A stretch of 64,000 nt of DNA from Lepturacanthus savala. Lineage: Eukaryota > Chordata > Actinopteri > Scombriformes > Trichiuridae. Positions within the stretch are counted from its first letter, which is position 1; every line of letters starts with the position of its first letter. A model generated the notes under the pieces. That model saw only the letters and a program-made list of their open reading frames with translations. It was not told the DNA's origin and did not search any database. The position numbers and the translations under genes are program-made. Below, in pieces: positions 49,625 to 62,096 of this stretch. The DNA lies in NCBI GenBank assembly GCA_030544235.1, contig CM060466.1, positions 21,097,575-21,161,574 of the forward strand, in the 5' to 3' direction.

Positions 49625-49759
49625 CATGTTCTCAGGTGTGATTGTTCTTTTGTTACTGCACTTTTTCTTTCTTTTCACTACCTCTGTTTAAACTGAACCG
49701 TTTGTCTTTTGATTGTTATTTACGTTATTATCAAAATAAATCTATATTAATAAAGTTTG

Positions 49760-52310
49760 ACTTTTAACAGATGGTGGCCATAAGTGTTCTTATATAATTC
49801 ACTTAATTAATTTCACATAATTGGGCAACATGATGGAATCATATTATATAATATTCATCATATTTTCATCATATTTCTATACATCAACAAATTACAAGCG
49901 TTTACATCTGAGAAAGTATACTCATCAGACCATAAATGTCTCTATATTAACACTGTATAAGGCAACATTAATACCATAAGGGTAAATGACTACCACTGAA
50001 ACTAGTTGCAGTTTACAGCTAAAGGACAAATGGAGTGTGGAGGTTGCTTTTCCTATTAACATGCAAAGTTTGTAAGTAAAAATTAAGTAAAATGTGTTTT
50101 CCAGGCTGATCTGAAATGAAATCTATTTTGCTGCGAGACTAATTTATGTAGTATGTTATAGCGCTGGTAAATTACCCATGCAGCTAATCTTTTCAGCCAG
50201 TTAACATCAACTTTCACACTTACGTTTATGAACTTACAAAGATTTTTTTTCATGGCTGACCACCATCACATCTACCGCCATCAACACAGAAGCCAGAGAG
50301 AAAGACATAAAAAACAACAAGAGGGAGGGAATGTGCTGCACTGGGAATGCAGCAAACCATGCAAATCCAACAGGAGTAAGTGGGACAGTGAAACAAACAA
50401 CAGGGCTCAGAGTTAACTCATATTACAGCATCCTTTGCTCTCATCTTTTGTTTTCTCCTCATCTGTCTATCTACGCTGCATCTCTGCTGCCCTGCGAGAG
50501 TTGTCACTGCCTCCTCGCAGCGTTTCCTGAAATAGCACCAGTGCCCGATGCGCTGCTACATAAGCGCTACGTACAACAAAGCACTTCGGATACAGTGCAT
50601 ACAGTATGTGGCGCTTGCTGTGCCACTTATCTAAAATCAGTGTTGGTAACATCATTTATTTATGGTTGCTTATGCGTGCAATTCTCACAACAGCTTAGTT
50701 CTGCTTTCTACCCATTCCTTCCCGGGGCTTTTTCATTGTTGTTTTGCATACAATCACAGCGGTGGCATGTCACATGCTAGCTTTATAGCGGGCCGTCGCT
50801 AATCCCCAACGTGTCCTCTTGTGGCAAGGACTACTGTATTGACAAATGCACTTGATGTGATTGAATTTGGAATCAATTCTCCTTTGAATAAATGGAAAGG
50901 AGGGATGCTATTTCCATTGAAATACAATACAAAACATAACTGAAAATGATGGAGGTCACTATTCAGCTAATCTCTGAAAACAGATATCTGCATGGGAATA
51001 TCCAGAAGCTGTAGGCAAGGATGAATATTTTTGACAGTTTGAAACAGTTCCAGAGCTGTTTGCAGTTGTAGTATCGACCAATCACATTTGAGCAAGCTAT
51101 GGTTGCCATGGTTGCATACAAGCATTGAGTTTGTGTAGAGAGCTGCACAGAGGAGGTAATCTCTGGAGTCATGGGATTTTTTTTTTTTTATTAGCTTTTA
51201 TTTCTGGACTTATGAGAGTTTGCCGGACAGTAAACAATGGCAAAAATGGAAATGGAAATATTGGACGGAATATCCGTTGGCTTTTCCGGAAGCATCAAAA
51301 TATTGGAGCTTTCCCCCATAGGATAATCCGTCATTGGACAATAGCCAATGGATTCAAGGATATTGGATAAGAATAAAGAAACAAATTCACTGATTATTTT
51401 TATATTGTTTTAGAATTGTACAATATAAGAATCGTGATCATGGAGTCAAACCATTTTTCACCCATTTTAATGAGCCAACTCAGTTTTCTTGTTTGAGGTT
51501 ACATTGGCTTCGTTTGACATGTTTTCATATGTCAATTATCAGATATTACTGAATTATTTCAACAACTTTCCACGATGCCTGTAAAAACAACAGAGACCAT
51601 GATTAACGATGTCATTACCAAAACTGAGGGTTTCTCATTAATCCACATTTTCCTCATGAACTCAATGTTGCCACTTTCCTTCTTCAAAGGTGCAGAGTGG
51701 AGAATGGTAAATGCTTTTCTAACTCTACAGCAATGACATCATTTGTTTAATGTATATTCTAGTGTCAGGACAATAATAGTGGTGGCAATTTGTTCCTGAT
51801 GAAGAATTACATTAGATTAGCATTTCAATATGTTGCGGGTGCTTTTTTTCCCCCCTCAGAAATTAAATTTTCAATCTATAACGGTGAGGGTATAATCAAG
51901 AGGAATCATTTCAGGTATTTTTCTTGAGGAGGATGAGACAAAGGTAGCGTGTACTGCACACATTAAGGCTGAAGAGTTGGCTTCCTTGTTTCATTTATTA
52001 CAACTGTCTCTCAGCAAATGATCTGAAATCCAGCTTCATTATTAAGAAAGAAATCTGTCACTGTGAAGATATTAAAATGGTTCAGAAATTGTATGCGCCT
52101 TTCATCAGCATTTACCTATATACAGTTTGATTCTTGATTCTCTGTGTCATATTTACACATATTTTCTTAACATTTGTGAATCAATTCAGAATCGTCCACA
52201 TCTTTTTTGCTGTCTAGAAACTGTCCTACTGTATTTAACAAATGCACACATGTGACAAAAGGAAATAAGGGAGCAGATAAATAGACAGAAGAATGAAGTA
52301 AAGAAAAAGA
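49760..52310. other. Intronic DNA, no gene supported
   Basis: No repeats recognised beyond short T runs (51178-51190). Open frames lack domains. Confidence 0.45.
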
Positions 52311-52315
52311 TACAG

Positions 52316-52390
52316 CTAGGCAAGTCAAATTTATTTGTATAACACATTTCAACAACAAGGCAATTCTATACATAAAACACATACCCTACA
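52316..52390 (-). repeat. LINE 3'-end fragment, minus strand
   Basis: atttatttgtataacacatt followed by tcaacaacaaggcaattcta closely matches the opening of the element at 54393. Only the terminal ~75 bases are present. Confidence 0.65.
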
Positions 52391-52394
52391 ATTA

Positions 52395-54390
52395 CTCAGT
52401 CTCACACCGGGCGCTTTAATATATTCATCTTGGAGGGGAAGGAATAAAAGGGAACAAGCAGAAGCAGAAGGAGAGGGAGAGAGAGATGTGGGAAAAGAGG
52501 TGACTTGAAAAATAATCTTAAGTCATGCTTGGTGTGCTTTTATGGTCTTATCAGCCCACACCAGAAACCAGACAAATACCGCTGCCTTTTTTTGTTAACA
52601 CAGACATAATACAATCGATAGACTTCCCAAAACTGTCAGGCAACTGAGGCCATGGCTCTGTAAACACTATTAGTGTATATCTGCAGAAAGAACACGCGTT
52701 CGCTTGAGTATGACACTATCAGGACCTGGGAAAATAACCAGCTTACGGCGAAGGAAAACGGTGAGCTAGCATCCTGTACACAAAGCTGGATGCAGGCTGG
52801 GTAATTGAGACACCATATTGCTGCACGGTAGCCTTCCCACAGACATAATGTGCTGTGCAGAAATTTCTCATTTACGGCCGGATAATAGCACTTAGGTCAG
52901 AACAATAGTGCTCTCTACTCGCAAACTGGATAGGCTTCCTCATTAATATGTATTGGAGTAAGGCACGGGCCATGGATGGAATAGCATAGAGAATGGCCTG
53001 AAGTTTGCACATAGGGGAAACAAAGACTGCTTAGGAGAGTTATAAATAGTACAGGTATGTAAAATAGATGCAGGCAAAGTACCAGCACACTGTACTTCTG
53101 GGTGGTAAAGATGTCAAAATAGACGTTTTAATCTGGGACTGTCAAAAAACAAACAAACAAACAAACATTACTACGATTGTTTGCTGTTGCCATGACGACA
53201 AAGGTCTTTTACTAACCTTAACCAAGTGCTTTTTGTGCCTAAACATAATCGGATATTAGATCACAGTGTTGTCACCTGGACATTGTGATGTGTAACGGTT
53301 TTGGAAAGCACAGAAAAAAGGATGCTGCTACTAAAAGAGGCACCTGATTAGAAACGGCTGCAATGAACCGTTCTGTAGCACATGGTCAAACAACCTATTT
53401 GATCATTTAATTTGGAGGACCTGGCTGTTAGTACCAGGTGCAATGGGATTGTTTGTGTGAAACTAACAAAAAAAAGGAGCATTGTGTTAATACAGGCACA
53501 GCACAGACATTAGACTTGCATGAGGATGTTTCATCCGTGCTTTGCTCATTCGGCAGCTGCTCGGCTACCAGCTGACTACCAACGTCCAATCATATCTATT
53601 CAGGTGTGAAATTATAACCCGACACTTCTGTCTATTACTCCGCTGATACTGTACCTTCGTGTCAATGCCATTTCCTGCTGCGTCCGCCAACCCGACCTGT
53701 TCCTTTTATGTAAAGGTTTTGGTAATGATAATTCAACAAAGATCTTATGTCAATACATGATGGAATTAATTCTCCCAGCAGAATCCTCACTTCTGCCCTT
53801 GGAGATCTCACCTTATCTGCAATGTGTGTAGTATCCTGTAAATGGCTATTTTTTTAACTCATGCATGAGACTGAATTTAATTCATATTCAAATAATCTGG
53901 CAGCCATTTGACAACCTCCGTATATCTATCCTGCATTAAAGCTACATTATTTTAATTGCAAGGCCATTGAGTATTGATTGAGCATAACCTTTTCTGCAAC
54001 TGTCCACAGTTATTTGGACATTCAAACCTTGAAGCTGTTGACTACAAAGCAGAGTGTTCTATTTCTCCCCACTGAGCAGCTATTAAAGCAGTTAAGGGTT
54101 ATGAACACTGAAGAGGGAGTGTATATTAGCAGATGTCCACTTTCCAGACTTCTGTCAATTAAAGCTTGTTTATCAGAGAGATAGAATCCACCTTTGGGGT
54201 CGATGGTGAGTTATCATCATGTCACAACAATAGTGCCTTCTATTAGTTGATTTGATTGGATTTTGTCTTGCCATTGAATTTATAGCAGTTATTAGACACT
54301 ATAACCTACTTCAGCATTTTGCTATGGGGTTTGAACTTTGATTTACTCAATAACCAACTTCCTTATTCATTCCTGCATCCCTAATATTTC
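52395..54390. other. Intronic DNA, no gene supported
   Basis: Includes a short (CAAA)n run at 53146-53166. The 53860-53990 part is non-repetitive and AT-rich. No coding signal. Confidence 0.45.
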
Positions 54391-54392
54391 AG

Positions 54393-54722
54393 TAAGGTAA
54401 GGCAGCTTTATTGGTATAGCACATTTCAACAACAAGGTAGTTCAAAGTGCTTTACATAAAACATTAAAAGCATCAAGATACAATTTAAAAGCAGTTGATT
54501 AAGAGGAGGAAAAAATCTAAAAGGTAAAATAAAAAATAACAACAAACAGGAATCAAAGCTTAATTAAAATAAATAAGATTAAAATTCAAAAAATTTAAAT
54601 GAAAAAAAGCAAGACATAATTTAAAAACAGTTAATTAAAAATATAAACAAGAACATAGTTACAGTGCAGTGGAAAATAATTAGGAAAAGACATCAGGAAT
54701 AGGCAGCAGCAAATTTCAGCAG
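54393..54722 (-). mobile_element. LINE 3' region, minus strand
   Basis: Opens aaggcagctttattggtata then gcacatttcaacaacaaggt and caaagtgctttacataaaac. Its A-rich body and ttacagtgcagtg block also occur in the LINE remnant at 3741-4396, where the attached reverse-transcriptase tail shows the orientation. The coding part is missing here. Confidence 0.65.
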
Positions 54723-54919
54723 TATTATATTATATAGTTAAATCCTACCTTTATCGTTTTAATTTATAACCTGAACCTAAACATTAAGTTAAAAAAGTAC
54801 TGGTAGAAGGAAAAATTGGCAAAATTCCCTCTGTATATTTGGTAATATTTTGCTCACCTGCTTTTTTGTCCTTACTGCAAAGTATACTTGCACACAAACA
54901 ACTTGCACAGATATACTCA

Positions 54920-54937
54920 AACACACACACACACACG

Positions 54938-55024
<87 letters not shown>
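54920..55024. repeat. (CA)n microsatellite, about 105 bp
   Basis: A long CA run with two CG interruptions near its left end. Confidence 0.97.
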
Positions 55025-55027
<3 letters not shown>

Positions 55028-55029
55028 CC

Positions 55030-56690
55030 ATTGGACTCCCCTAGGCTATGAGTGCACTGATAAAGTGTGCTCCCTGAGTAACTCTCCTGATGCAGCTAGC
55101 ACCAGCCACATGCAGAGGATTGTCATGCCAGATTTGTTCAACATGAAACAATGGGGAGGAAGCGTAACTGCGGGGAACGTGTGATAGAGATGAACAATCC
55201 AGTGTGAAAAAAAAACATTAAAGGGGACCACAGAGCAGGTTGAGGGTGTGTGTGTGTGTTGGGGGTGATGTACCTGCTGCTGCATACTGATGCACTGAAA
55301 GCTACACGCGTAGAATCAGGCAATTTACAATAATCAACACATTTCTATGCAGCCGCTTTCAGATGTGTAAAATCGGTGCCGTAGTCCTCTTAGGCCACGA
55401 ATAAACTTGTTTATTTGTGAATATGACACGTTAAGTCGTTTTTCTGACTGACGGCGTGGAAACTTTCTGATGGAATGTCACAGAACTGAGGTTTAATGCG
55501 AGTCAAGCAGCTATTCGTCTCCCTGCTTGGAACTATGCGGTAGAATTTAGTGTTTCGGTGATCGTGAGATTCACTTTTTTAAAGTAAACCCTTTGACTGA
55601 CAGGCCTCTCGAGCAGCTGATCATAAGCCTACAGAGATAAGGGAGCTGCGAAATTTAAAACTGAGGCAGAATTATATAATGATATTCTCTCTCCCATTAG
55701 GGACACACCTAGACTGTAAGAAAGCCCGGAGTCTTTCAGCTAGAACAAACAGTATAGTGAGAATCATGCTTTGGGTGAAGGGACTGCCATGGGTCCTTGT
55801 TAATGTAATAAACTGCAGAGTGTGAACAAGCTCTGTAGGGAGAGCCTTTGATCAGGCTAACATGTCCCTTATGTCAAATTTATTTTAATCTAAAGAGAAA
55901 TTCCAGTCCTGCACCTTTTTTTATCCTCCTTTTTTGTCTGCTGTGAGGAAAGTAACCTTGAGAAACCTTATTCTCTTGCTTAATCACAAACACAAACAAT
56001 ATATACTCTACTTCCACCTCTTTCATCTTCCTCCACTTTCTCATTTTCACTATTGAGCCCCTACCTCTCCATCTCTGAGTCACGGCCGTTGATGAATTTG
56101 TGAGTCGCTGAGGAGAGACAGGGATTTGAGTGAAAACCCCAGCACTCTGAACCTCCAGCGGAAGCCGATAATCCATGGAAGCGAGAGGTGGCGGCGTAAT
56201 TCAGCTAATACCCAAACAATTGCTATCAGAGCAGCTCCCTCTACAGTGACAAAGCACTACACAAATTTGTCTGTTGTTGTGTTCAAACAGCAAGTTAATA
56301 AATGTGTAAAAAATGCCATAATACAAGATGACATCGCAGGAATTAGATTTATATGCAGGAAAACAACGTGTCTGCTTCTGTTGCTGATGGCTTCGTCGTC
56401 AACACACCAAGGATTATGATTAGCCTTCGGCGGCTGCTGAATCAGACATCTCCAACCAACAGGGTAGGACTTGTTATCAAAGACATCTAAATACAGATGC
56501 ACAGGAATTTTGAGACAGCGAATTTTCTAGTGATTAGAAAACTGCAGAATCGAGCATAAATGAATTTTCTTTTAAGTTTAAATCAACCATCTTATTTAGC
56601 TCTAAAATCATCACCCAAGGCAAAGAATAGAAGAAAATACTATATAACTTCTCTTGTATTGATTTCAGGAAATAGCTTTTAAAGCAAAGA
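55030..56690. other. Intronic DNA, no gene supported
   Basis: No recognisable coding or repeat element apart from a short TG tract at 55247-55260. Confidence 0.45.
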
Positions 56691-56692
56691 AA

Positions 56693-57120
56693 TACAGCAC
56701 CATTCAAAAGTTTGGGGTCACATTGAATTTTTTTTTTTAAAGAAAAGCACAGTTTTTTTCAATAAGATAACTTTTCAGAATCATAAATGCACTCTATACA
56801 TTGCTAATGTGGAAAATGACTATTGCCCATTTCCAGCAACTATCACTCCAGTGTTCTAATGGTACAATGTGTTTGCTCATTGCATCAGAAGGTTAATGGA
56901 TTAGAAAACCCTGGTTAGAGAAGCTATAAAACTCACTTCTGTTTAATGAAAGCAAAGTTTAAAGGAAAAAATTATTTTTTCAAATACAAATCATTATTTC
57001 TAACCTCATCAGTGTCTTGACTATATTTTCTATTCATTTTAGAACTCGTGGTCATAAATAAAATGTGACTTTTCACTTTTCACTTGTCTGGGTGACCCCA
57101 AAATTTTGAACGGTGGTGTA
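56693..57120. mobile_element. Tc1-type MITE with both terminal repeats
   Basis: The left end reads tacagcaccattcaaaagtt then tggggtcac; the right end reads gtgaccccaaaattttgaac then ggtggtgta. The reverse complement of the right end mirrors the left, and TA sits at each limit. The inner sequence (agaaaagcacagtttttttc, tccagcaactatcactccag) is shared with 41295-41537. About 430 bp and non-coding, so it needs a transposase in trans. Confidence 0.85.
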
Positions 57121-57129
57121 AGTACACTA

Positions 57130-59610
57130 CACACAAACATATGACAAAAAATGGACATTGGACTGAAATAATAGTTGTGTGTAAAACTGATTCTTTAAAG
57201 AAAATCATTAAAAAAAAAAGTAATTATGATTTTTGACCAATATTAGCCTTTAGATTTAAGATGTACTTATTTTCTATTAATTAAATACTGTCTGCGTAGC
57301 ATTTAACTAAAATGATTTCTTTTCCAAAATCAGTCATCTTCTAAATATATGTGCATAGTTTTCTATCGATAAACTGAATAATTCAGGTCGCATTTATCAA
57401 GATAATGAATAAGTGGCATATTTGATGTTATTCATTAATATTCCTATTTAATCCTGGCACTGGAAATTGGAATCACATTTATTGATGACAGCTGCAAAGT
57501 TGGTCATAATGACAAACTGCTGCAGTTCTACACTGAAGTGGATTCAGATAAGCGCAACGTTAGCTTTAAAGCGACAGGACCAACTGCTTCACAGCACAGA
57601 ATCCTTAGAGGTTCCAATTCAGAATACTTAAGGTAATCATCATAACCTGACATGATGTGCTTAAAAGTTAAATGGAATAACATCAGCTCCACAGCTACTG
57701 AGCTAACTGCTTCTGTACCACTTTGAAACTTATGTGAGGCAATCACCCAGAAAAATAAACGGTACTGCTTCTATTTCATGAACACCAACATGCACCCAAT
57801 CCTCCCTATGTTTTCCAAAAGTGCTGATTTTAACCACATTTGACTAAATGTAGAGACATCGGCATACAAAGAGAGGGCTAGCAACAAAAGATTGGTTTTG
57901 TGTTACAGAATTAACATTAATAATCTACATCGAAATACATTTACAGACAGTATTTATCGGTAAGTAAGCAAGCAAAATCTTGTTAAAGCCTGTTAATTAC
58001 AGTAAATTGCTTAAAAATTGCACTCTTTCCATAAAAAATGATAAACCACTCATCCCTACTTTAGCTACTCTCTAACCAGTAATCTGATACTTATTGGCAG
58101 CTGTCAGACGGTCACAAACACACTTGCGACGAAACCTAATCCTGCCCAGTAAGTGAGCAAAAGCTGCCTGTGGCTGGCCTGTGAAAAAAAGACCAGAAAC
58201 CAATTCTTCAGGGGGAGGGGGGATTTGGAAACGTTGCATGCTTTTACATGGAAGGTCTGCCAGGAATGACGTGTACTTAATGAAACAGGAATCAAACTGT
58301 GAGTGTGTGTGTGATTCCGTAGGTGGCGATGGGGAGGCTTAATGAAAGGGCCAGTTGTTTTGCTGGGCTGATTTGCAGAGAGCAGATGGATCGGTTCCTC
58401 GGTCCCTCTGGTCTCAATCTTGTCCCACATTGCTGCTGTCGCCCCATTTAACAGCCAATTTCCTGCCAGCTCATCACAAACACAGATAAACACGCACGCA
58501 CACACACAAAGGGAGATGGTAGCAACAACAGCATGAGGTAATGCACCACAGAGATGCTTATAAAGGGAGAAAAGAAGGCGAAACAGTGAGACGTGTAAAC
58601 GGATGTACACAGACATACAGTGCTATAGATGATAGAGATGTGTCCATCTTTAGTGTTTAGACAAGCACAAAAGTATTTAAGGATACACACAAATATGTAT
58701 CAGGAGATAGAAACACACACACACTCACACACCCACATACACACAAAGTGAACTCCTATGGGGAAGCTCGGTTGGACATTATACAGTTTTTAATGAGCTT
58801 GCTCCAGATGTCTTCCCCAGCTGCACTGCATGAGCAGTTGATTAATCAAGTACACGAAGAAACACACACATACACACTAATACAAATTTATGTCCCAAAC
58901 ACAGTAATCTAAATTTATTGTAATGGTAATCTCAAATGGACCCCACCCCCCATAATTATAGTAGCCCACTTTGTCTTTCGCTCGCTTTTCACAACTCACC
59001 AACCGCTGCATGGCAAAGCAGAACCACGTTCACACATGTGGAATCGCCCCACAGAACACAGGATGTCTTATTTTAGCAGTGGTGGGAAGTGGTTGGCCTC
59101 CGCGAAACGACACCTGACTTTCAATCTTCACACCTTGAGCAGCAGAAGATTACACTGGTGGTCTTTTTTTCCCCTGTCTCGCCATTGGCAGTTAACCTTC
59201 ACCCACGGTCATGAGATATGGCCAGCTGGCCAATGTGATAATGACATGTCACTGGTGAGATATGTTTTTTTCCAGGCTAAAGTTACACAGGTCCAAGAGG
59301 GGTACTGTACAGCAACCAGAGCGCAGTGCTATGGAAATTTGTAGTTGAGAGGCTTGCATTGTATTTATTTCAATGATATGCCTCTTATTGAGTGTTATTA
59401 GTGGTTATCAGCCTCACAGATATGGGTTACTATGGGCCTGCTAGAAGGTTCACAAGGTGTCATCATACATTGGTAAGCAATGCCATTTAACAGCAACACA
59501 GTAATATAGTAACCTCAGCTTTTGGATATAGCTTGTGCATGGCCCGATGGTGTGTATCCTTTTTTGGATAGATATTAATAAATATTGTTATGATAATTAT
59601 CATTATTATC
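57130..59610. other. Intronic DNA, no gene supported
   Basis: Short CA tracts near 58490-58508, 58712-58744 and 58863-58880. No coding signal. Confidence 0.45.
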
Positions 59611-59618
59611 ATTAAAAG

Positions 59619-59804
59619 GTGAAATCCCATTGGTGTGTTGTGGTGGTGTAGGGGTAGAGCGCTTGCCTCTTAAGCAGCAGACCTGGGTTTAACTTCTGGC
59701 TGAAGCATTCCTGTGCTGCAAGTCTCTCCCATTACTTCATGTCAGGCTACTCTATAATAAAAGTGTCTATGCCACAAAAATCTTTTACAAGAAAAAAAAA
59801 AAAC
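59619..59804 (+). mobile_element. tRNA-derived SINE with poly(A) tail
   Basis: It carries an A box around tagagcgcttgcct and a B box near gggtttaactt, followed by a tRNA-unrelated body (gtgctgcaagtctctcccat) and a 12-base A tail with ctataataaaa upstream. Matching ttaaaag at 59612-59618 and 59805-59811 may be the target duplication. Typical of percomorph fish SINEs by memory; the family name is not asserted. Confidence 0.75.
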
Positions 59805-60773
59805 TTAAAAGCCCATAAACTTATGACAGCAGTATCCTGAAGCAGCACTTTAGTTATAGTGTAAAGCTCAGTATCACAGCTCCTCCTCATGCTGCTTCAC
59901 AGTTACAATCCAAAGCTCCGATGTCTCCTTTCTTACTGTATCCACTCTGCAGCCAATGTAACAGAGGTATTGCAATGTTTCTCAAAACCCAGCAGAAAAA
60001 ACAGACATTAGCTGGTTTAGCTGCTACTTTATTCCTCATGCAAAGACAGATCTTACTCCAAGACGCATTTACAGACCCTCAGGAAATGCCCACACTATCA
60101 CCTAACAGAACAGAATCTCAGGCTAAACACATAAAATAGTAACATACCCAGGTTATTACACTATACAGGAAAAAGTATGAAGTAAGAGATTTATCATACG
60201 TCTGGTTTTACCTGGCCTATCAATATGACCAGTAATTTTACCTATTGTTTGTTGCAAATTTTGCACAATCTTTAATGATCAGTTTAACCCAAACCATTAT
60301 CTGTCCCTAACCCTGATCAAGTGTTTTTGTGTCTAAATTATTATTAGTAGTAATAAGTTTATTTGTAAAAGGACCAATAAAAAAACATAAATGTTCCCAT
60401 TAGCTGCAGTTCCCTGGCAGGTCACATTTGTTTAATAGACAATATAGAGAAATAGCAATAAAATAGTAAACAAACACAAAACAACAAAAACAACAATAAG
60501 ACAATAACACAAAACTGTACAGTACAGCCACCCACTCATATATACACAAACACATTCTCACACCCACTCTGAGATACAATCACATAGACAAACACTGCCA
60601 CACAGTCATATTTAAAATTGTGTTTAAAAAAAAATCTATTGAAAAAATAATAAATGAGTGATTGCAGAGCTGGGTGTCTTTCACAAATCTAACCACACCT
60701 AAAGCACAATGTTGTCACAACATATATCATCATTTTTTTTAAAGAAGCAGAATTTACTGTCCGAATCCAATGT

Positions 60774-60799
60774 AAAAAAAAAAAAAAAAAAAAAAAAAA
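60774..60799. repeat. 26-base A run
   Basis: A homopolymer that could be the tail of an old retroposon; the upstream sequence was not recognised. Confidence 0.9.
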
Positions 60800-61925
60800 C
60801 CTTCTCAGCAGGTGTAGCATGGCCAATCTAAACCATATCTATGCGTCTGTTAACCAATGGGCTGATAATATTCCAAATGGTTGACTCAGCTCAAGAAATT
60901 CTCTGCAAATATAGAAACATTCAGCTAGGTGTTCTATTGAAATTACCACTTGTGGTTACAGCAAGTTATGCAGGCTTTGCTTTTAATGAACTCCCCTATG
61001 ATAACGAGTCTTACAAAGAATCCTGAGAGGTTTCAGGGGTGCTATGAAATTCACTTTTGCCTGGATTTCTTAATACAAAGAAATCAAAGACAGCGCAGGA
61101 AAATGGTAAGACATTTCCAGGTCTATATTTATATCCTGGGCTCGACTGGTGTTGGGTGATATGTCAAAAGTTTCGGTATCGGTTCAGCACTGCAGAACAG
61201 TAACTTTAAGAACTGCCGCCAACTCGAGTATTTCACCTGTTTCTCTGCTCTGGTGGAGCTTCCCCTATGTGTACACAGAGCAGACCTCATAGTATTTCTC
61301 CTTTTCAGTGGAGTCACGCTGGTACATGATTTATAGATTATCTTTTTTATGTGTTTTTCTTACCTTCAGCTGAGTCATGCTATTCACATGCATTTCCCAT
61401 GTACAGTATATTTCTGCTTCATGCAGACGCAGGCCCCTACATATAGCACTTGTCAAAGGGAGGACAGGTCTGCCGTCAGTGCAGAATCCGTGGAAGCGGT
61501 GCTGCTGGAACTCGTAGATTGAATATTAGCCACTCACCCTCCTGTCACTGCTTGAGATCAAACCAATAACTTCCAAGCTGCTGCCTGGCCTCTCCACATC
61601 ACACCCAACCTCAACATGTCAATCTTCTTTTATTACAAGCATGTTGATTCATCTCTGACTATTCGACCCCACCGAGTATAGGGGGGAAAAAAAGGAGCTT
61701 TTCTGCTGAATGCTGCATGTAATGTTTAATAAATAAATCCACTGGTTGAACTGCACCGCCATTAAGTGGGTGAATGTTTTGCCTCATTTTTATATCATTC
61801 AAAGGGTTTTCAAAGGTGCTTTCCAGTGACAGGCCATGCAAGTTTGACAAAACGGCACATGGCAGTGAAGTGCATTCAGAGTTATAAACACAGCAATATA
61901 TGGAGTGACATTACAGCGTTTCAAG

Positions 61926-61926
<1 letters not shown>

Positions 61927-61968
<42 letters not shown>
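61927..61968. repeat. (CA)21 next to the mgat5b membrane-anchor exon donor
   Basis: A 42-base CA run whose nearest base is 15 bases past the exon end at 61984. In the mgat5b transcript it is a UG repeat just downstream of the 5' splice site. Confidence 0.95.
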
Positions 61969-61970
<2 letters not shown>

Positions 61971-61983
61971 CACACGTCAGTAC

Positions 61984-62096
61984 CTTCTGTGCGGATGGTG
62001 AAGGGGGAGTCCCCCAGTCTCTTGGCTGAGAACTGCCCCCCCAGAGAGGTCATTAGAAAGCACAGGCTGAAGAAGCCTATTCCCACCACGAATATC
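61984..62096 (-). CDS. mgat5b: mgat5b membrane-anchor coding exon (probably exon 2)
   Basis: This 113-bp exon encodes 37 full codons between two split codons. It starts with IFVVGIGFF, a hydrophobic run of about 18 residues that serves as the single signal-anchor of a type II Golgi protein. It continues through SLGGQFSAKRLGDSP to FTIRTE. This block is almost identical to the N-terminus of vertebrate MGAT5B and is not found in its paralogue MGAT5. The acceptor follows a pyrimidine tract ending in ttgcag, and the donor is gaag|gtactg. The first base completes a split codon (Arg if the family pattern holds) and the last base begins a Val codon completed at 17501. The reading frame stays open 5' of the acceptor, but that part is low-complexity intron. 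A (CA)21 tract lies 15 bases past the donor. The enzyme extends beta-1,6 GlcNAc branches in the Golgi. Exon number is inferred from the family. Confidence 0.96.

Larger units (their letters stand above)
17502..61983 (-). other. Large mgat5b intron (about 44.5 kb)
   Basis: The limits are the acceptor ctcctcag at 17502 and the donor gtactg at 61983. The intron lies in phase 1, because the codon split is g|tg for Val. It holds most of the mobile-element remnants and microsatellites listed separately. No other host exon could be supported on either strand. Confidence 0.9.

Noticed and set aside
50331..50780. A 149-codon plus-strand open frame
   Set aside because: No family resemblance; its composition looks like ordinary intron.
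58104..58616. A 170-codon minus-strand open frame
   Set aside because: Low-complexity serine/leucine/histidine-rich product over CA-tract DNA; no domain seen.
61140..61320. tgttgggtgatatgtc as a second GCGATAT-type MITE
   Set aside because: Only one short end is similar and no matching second end was seen.
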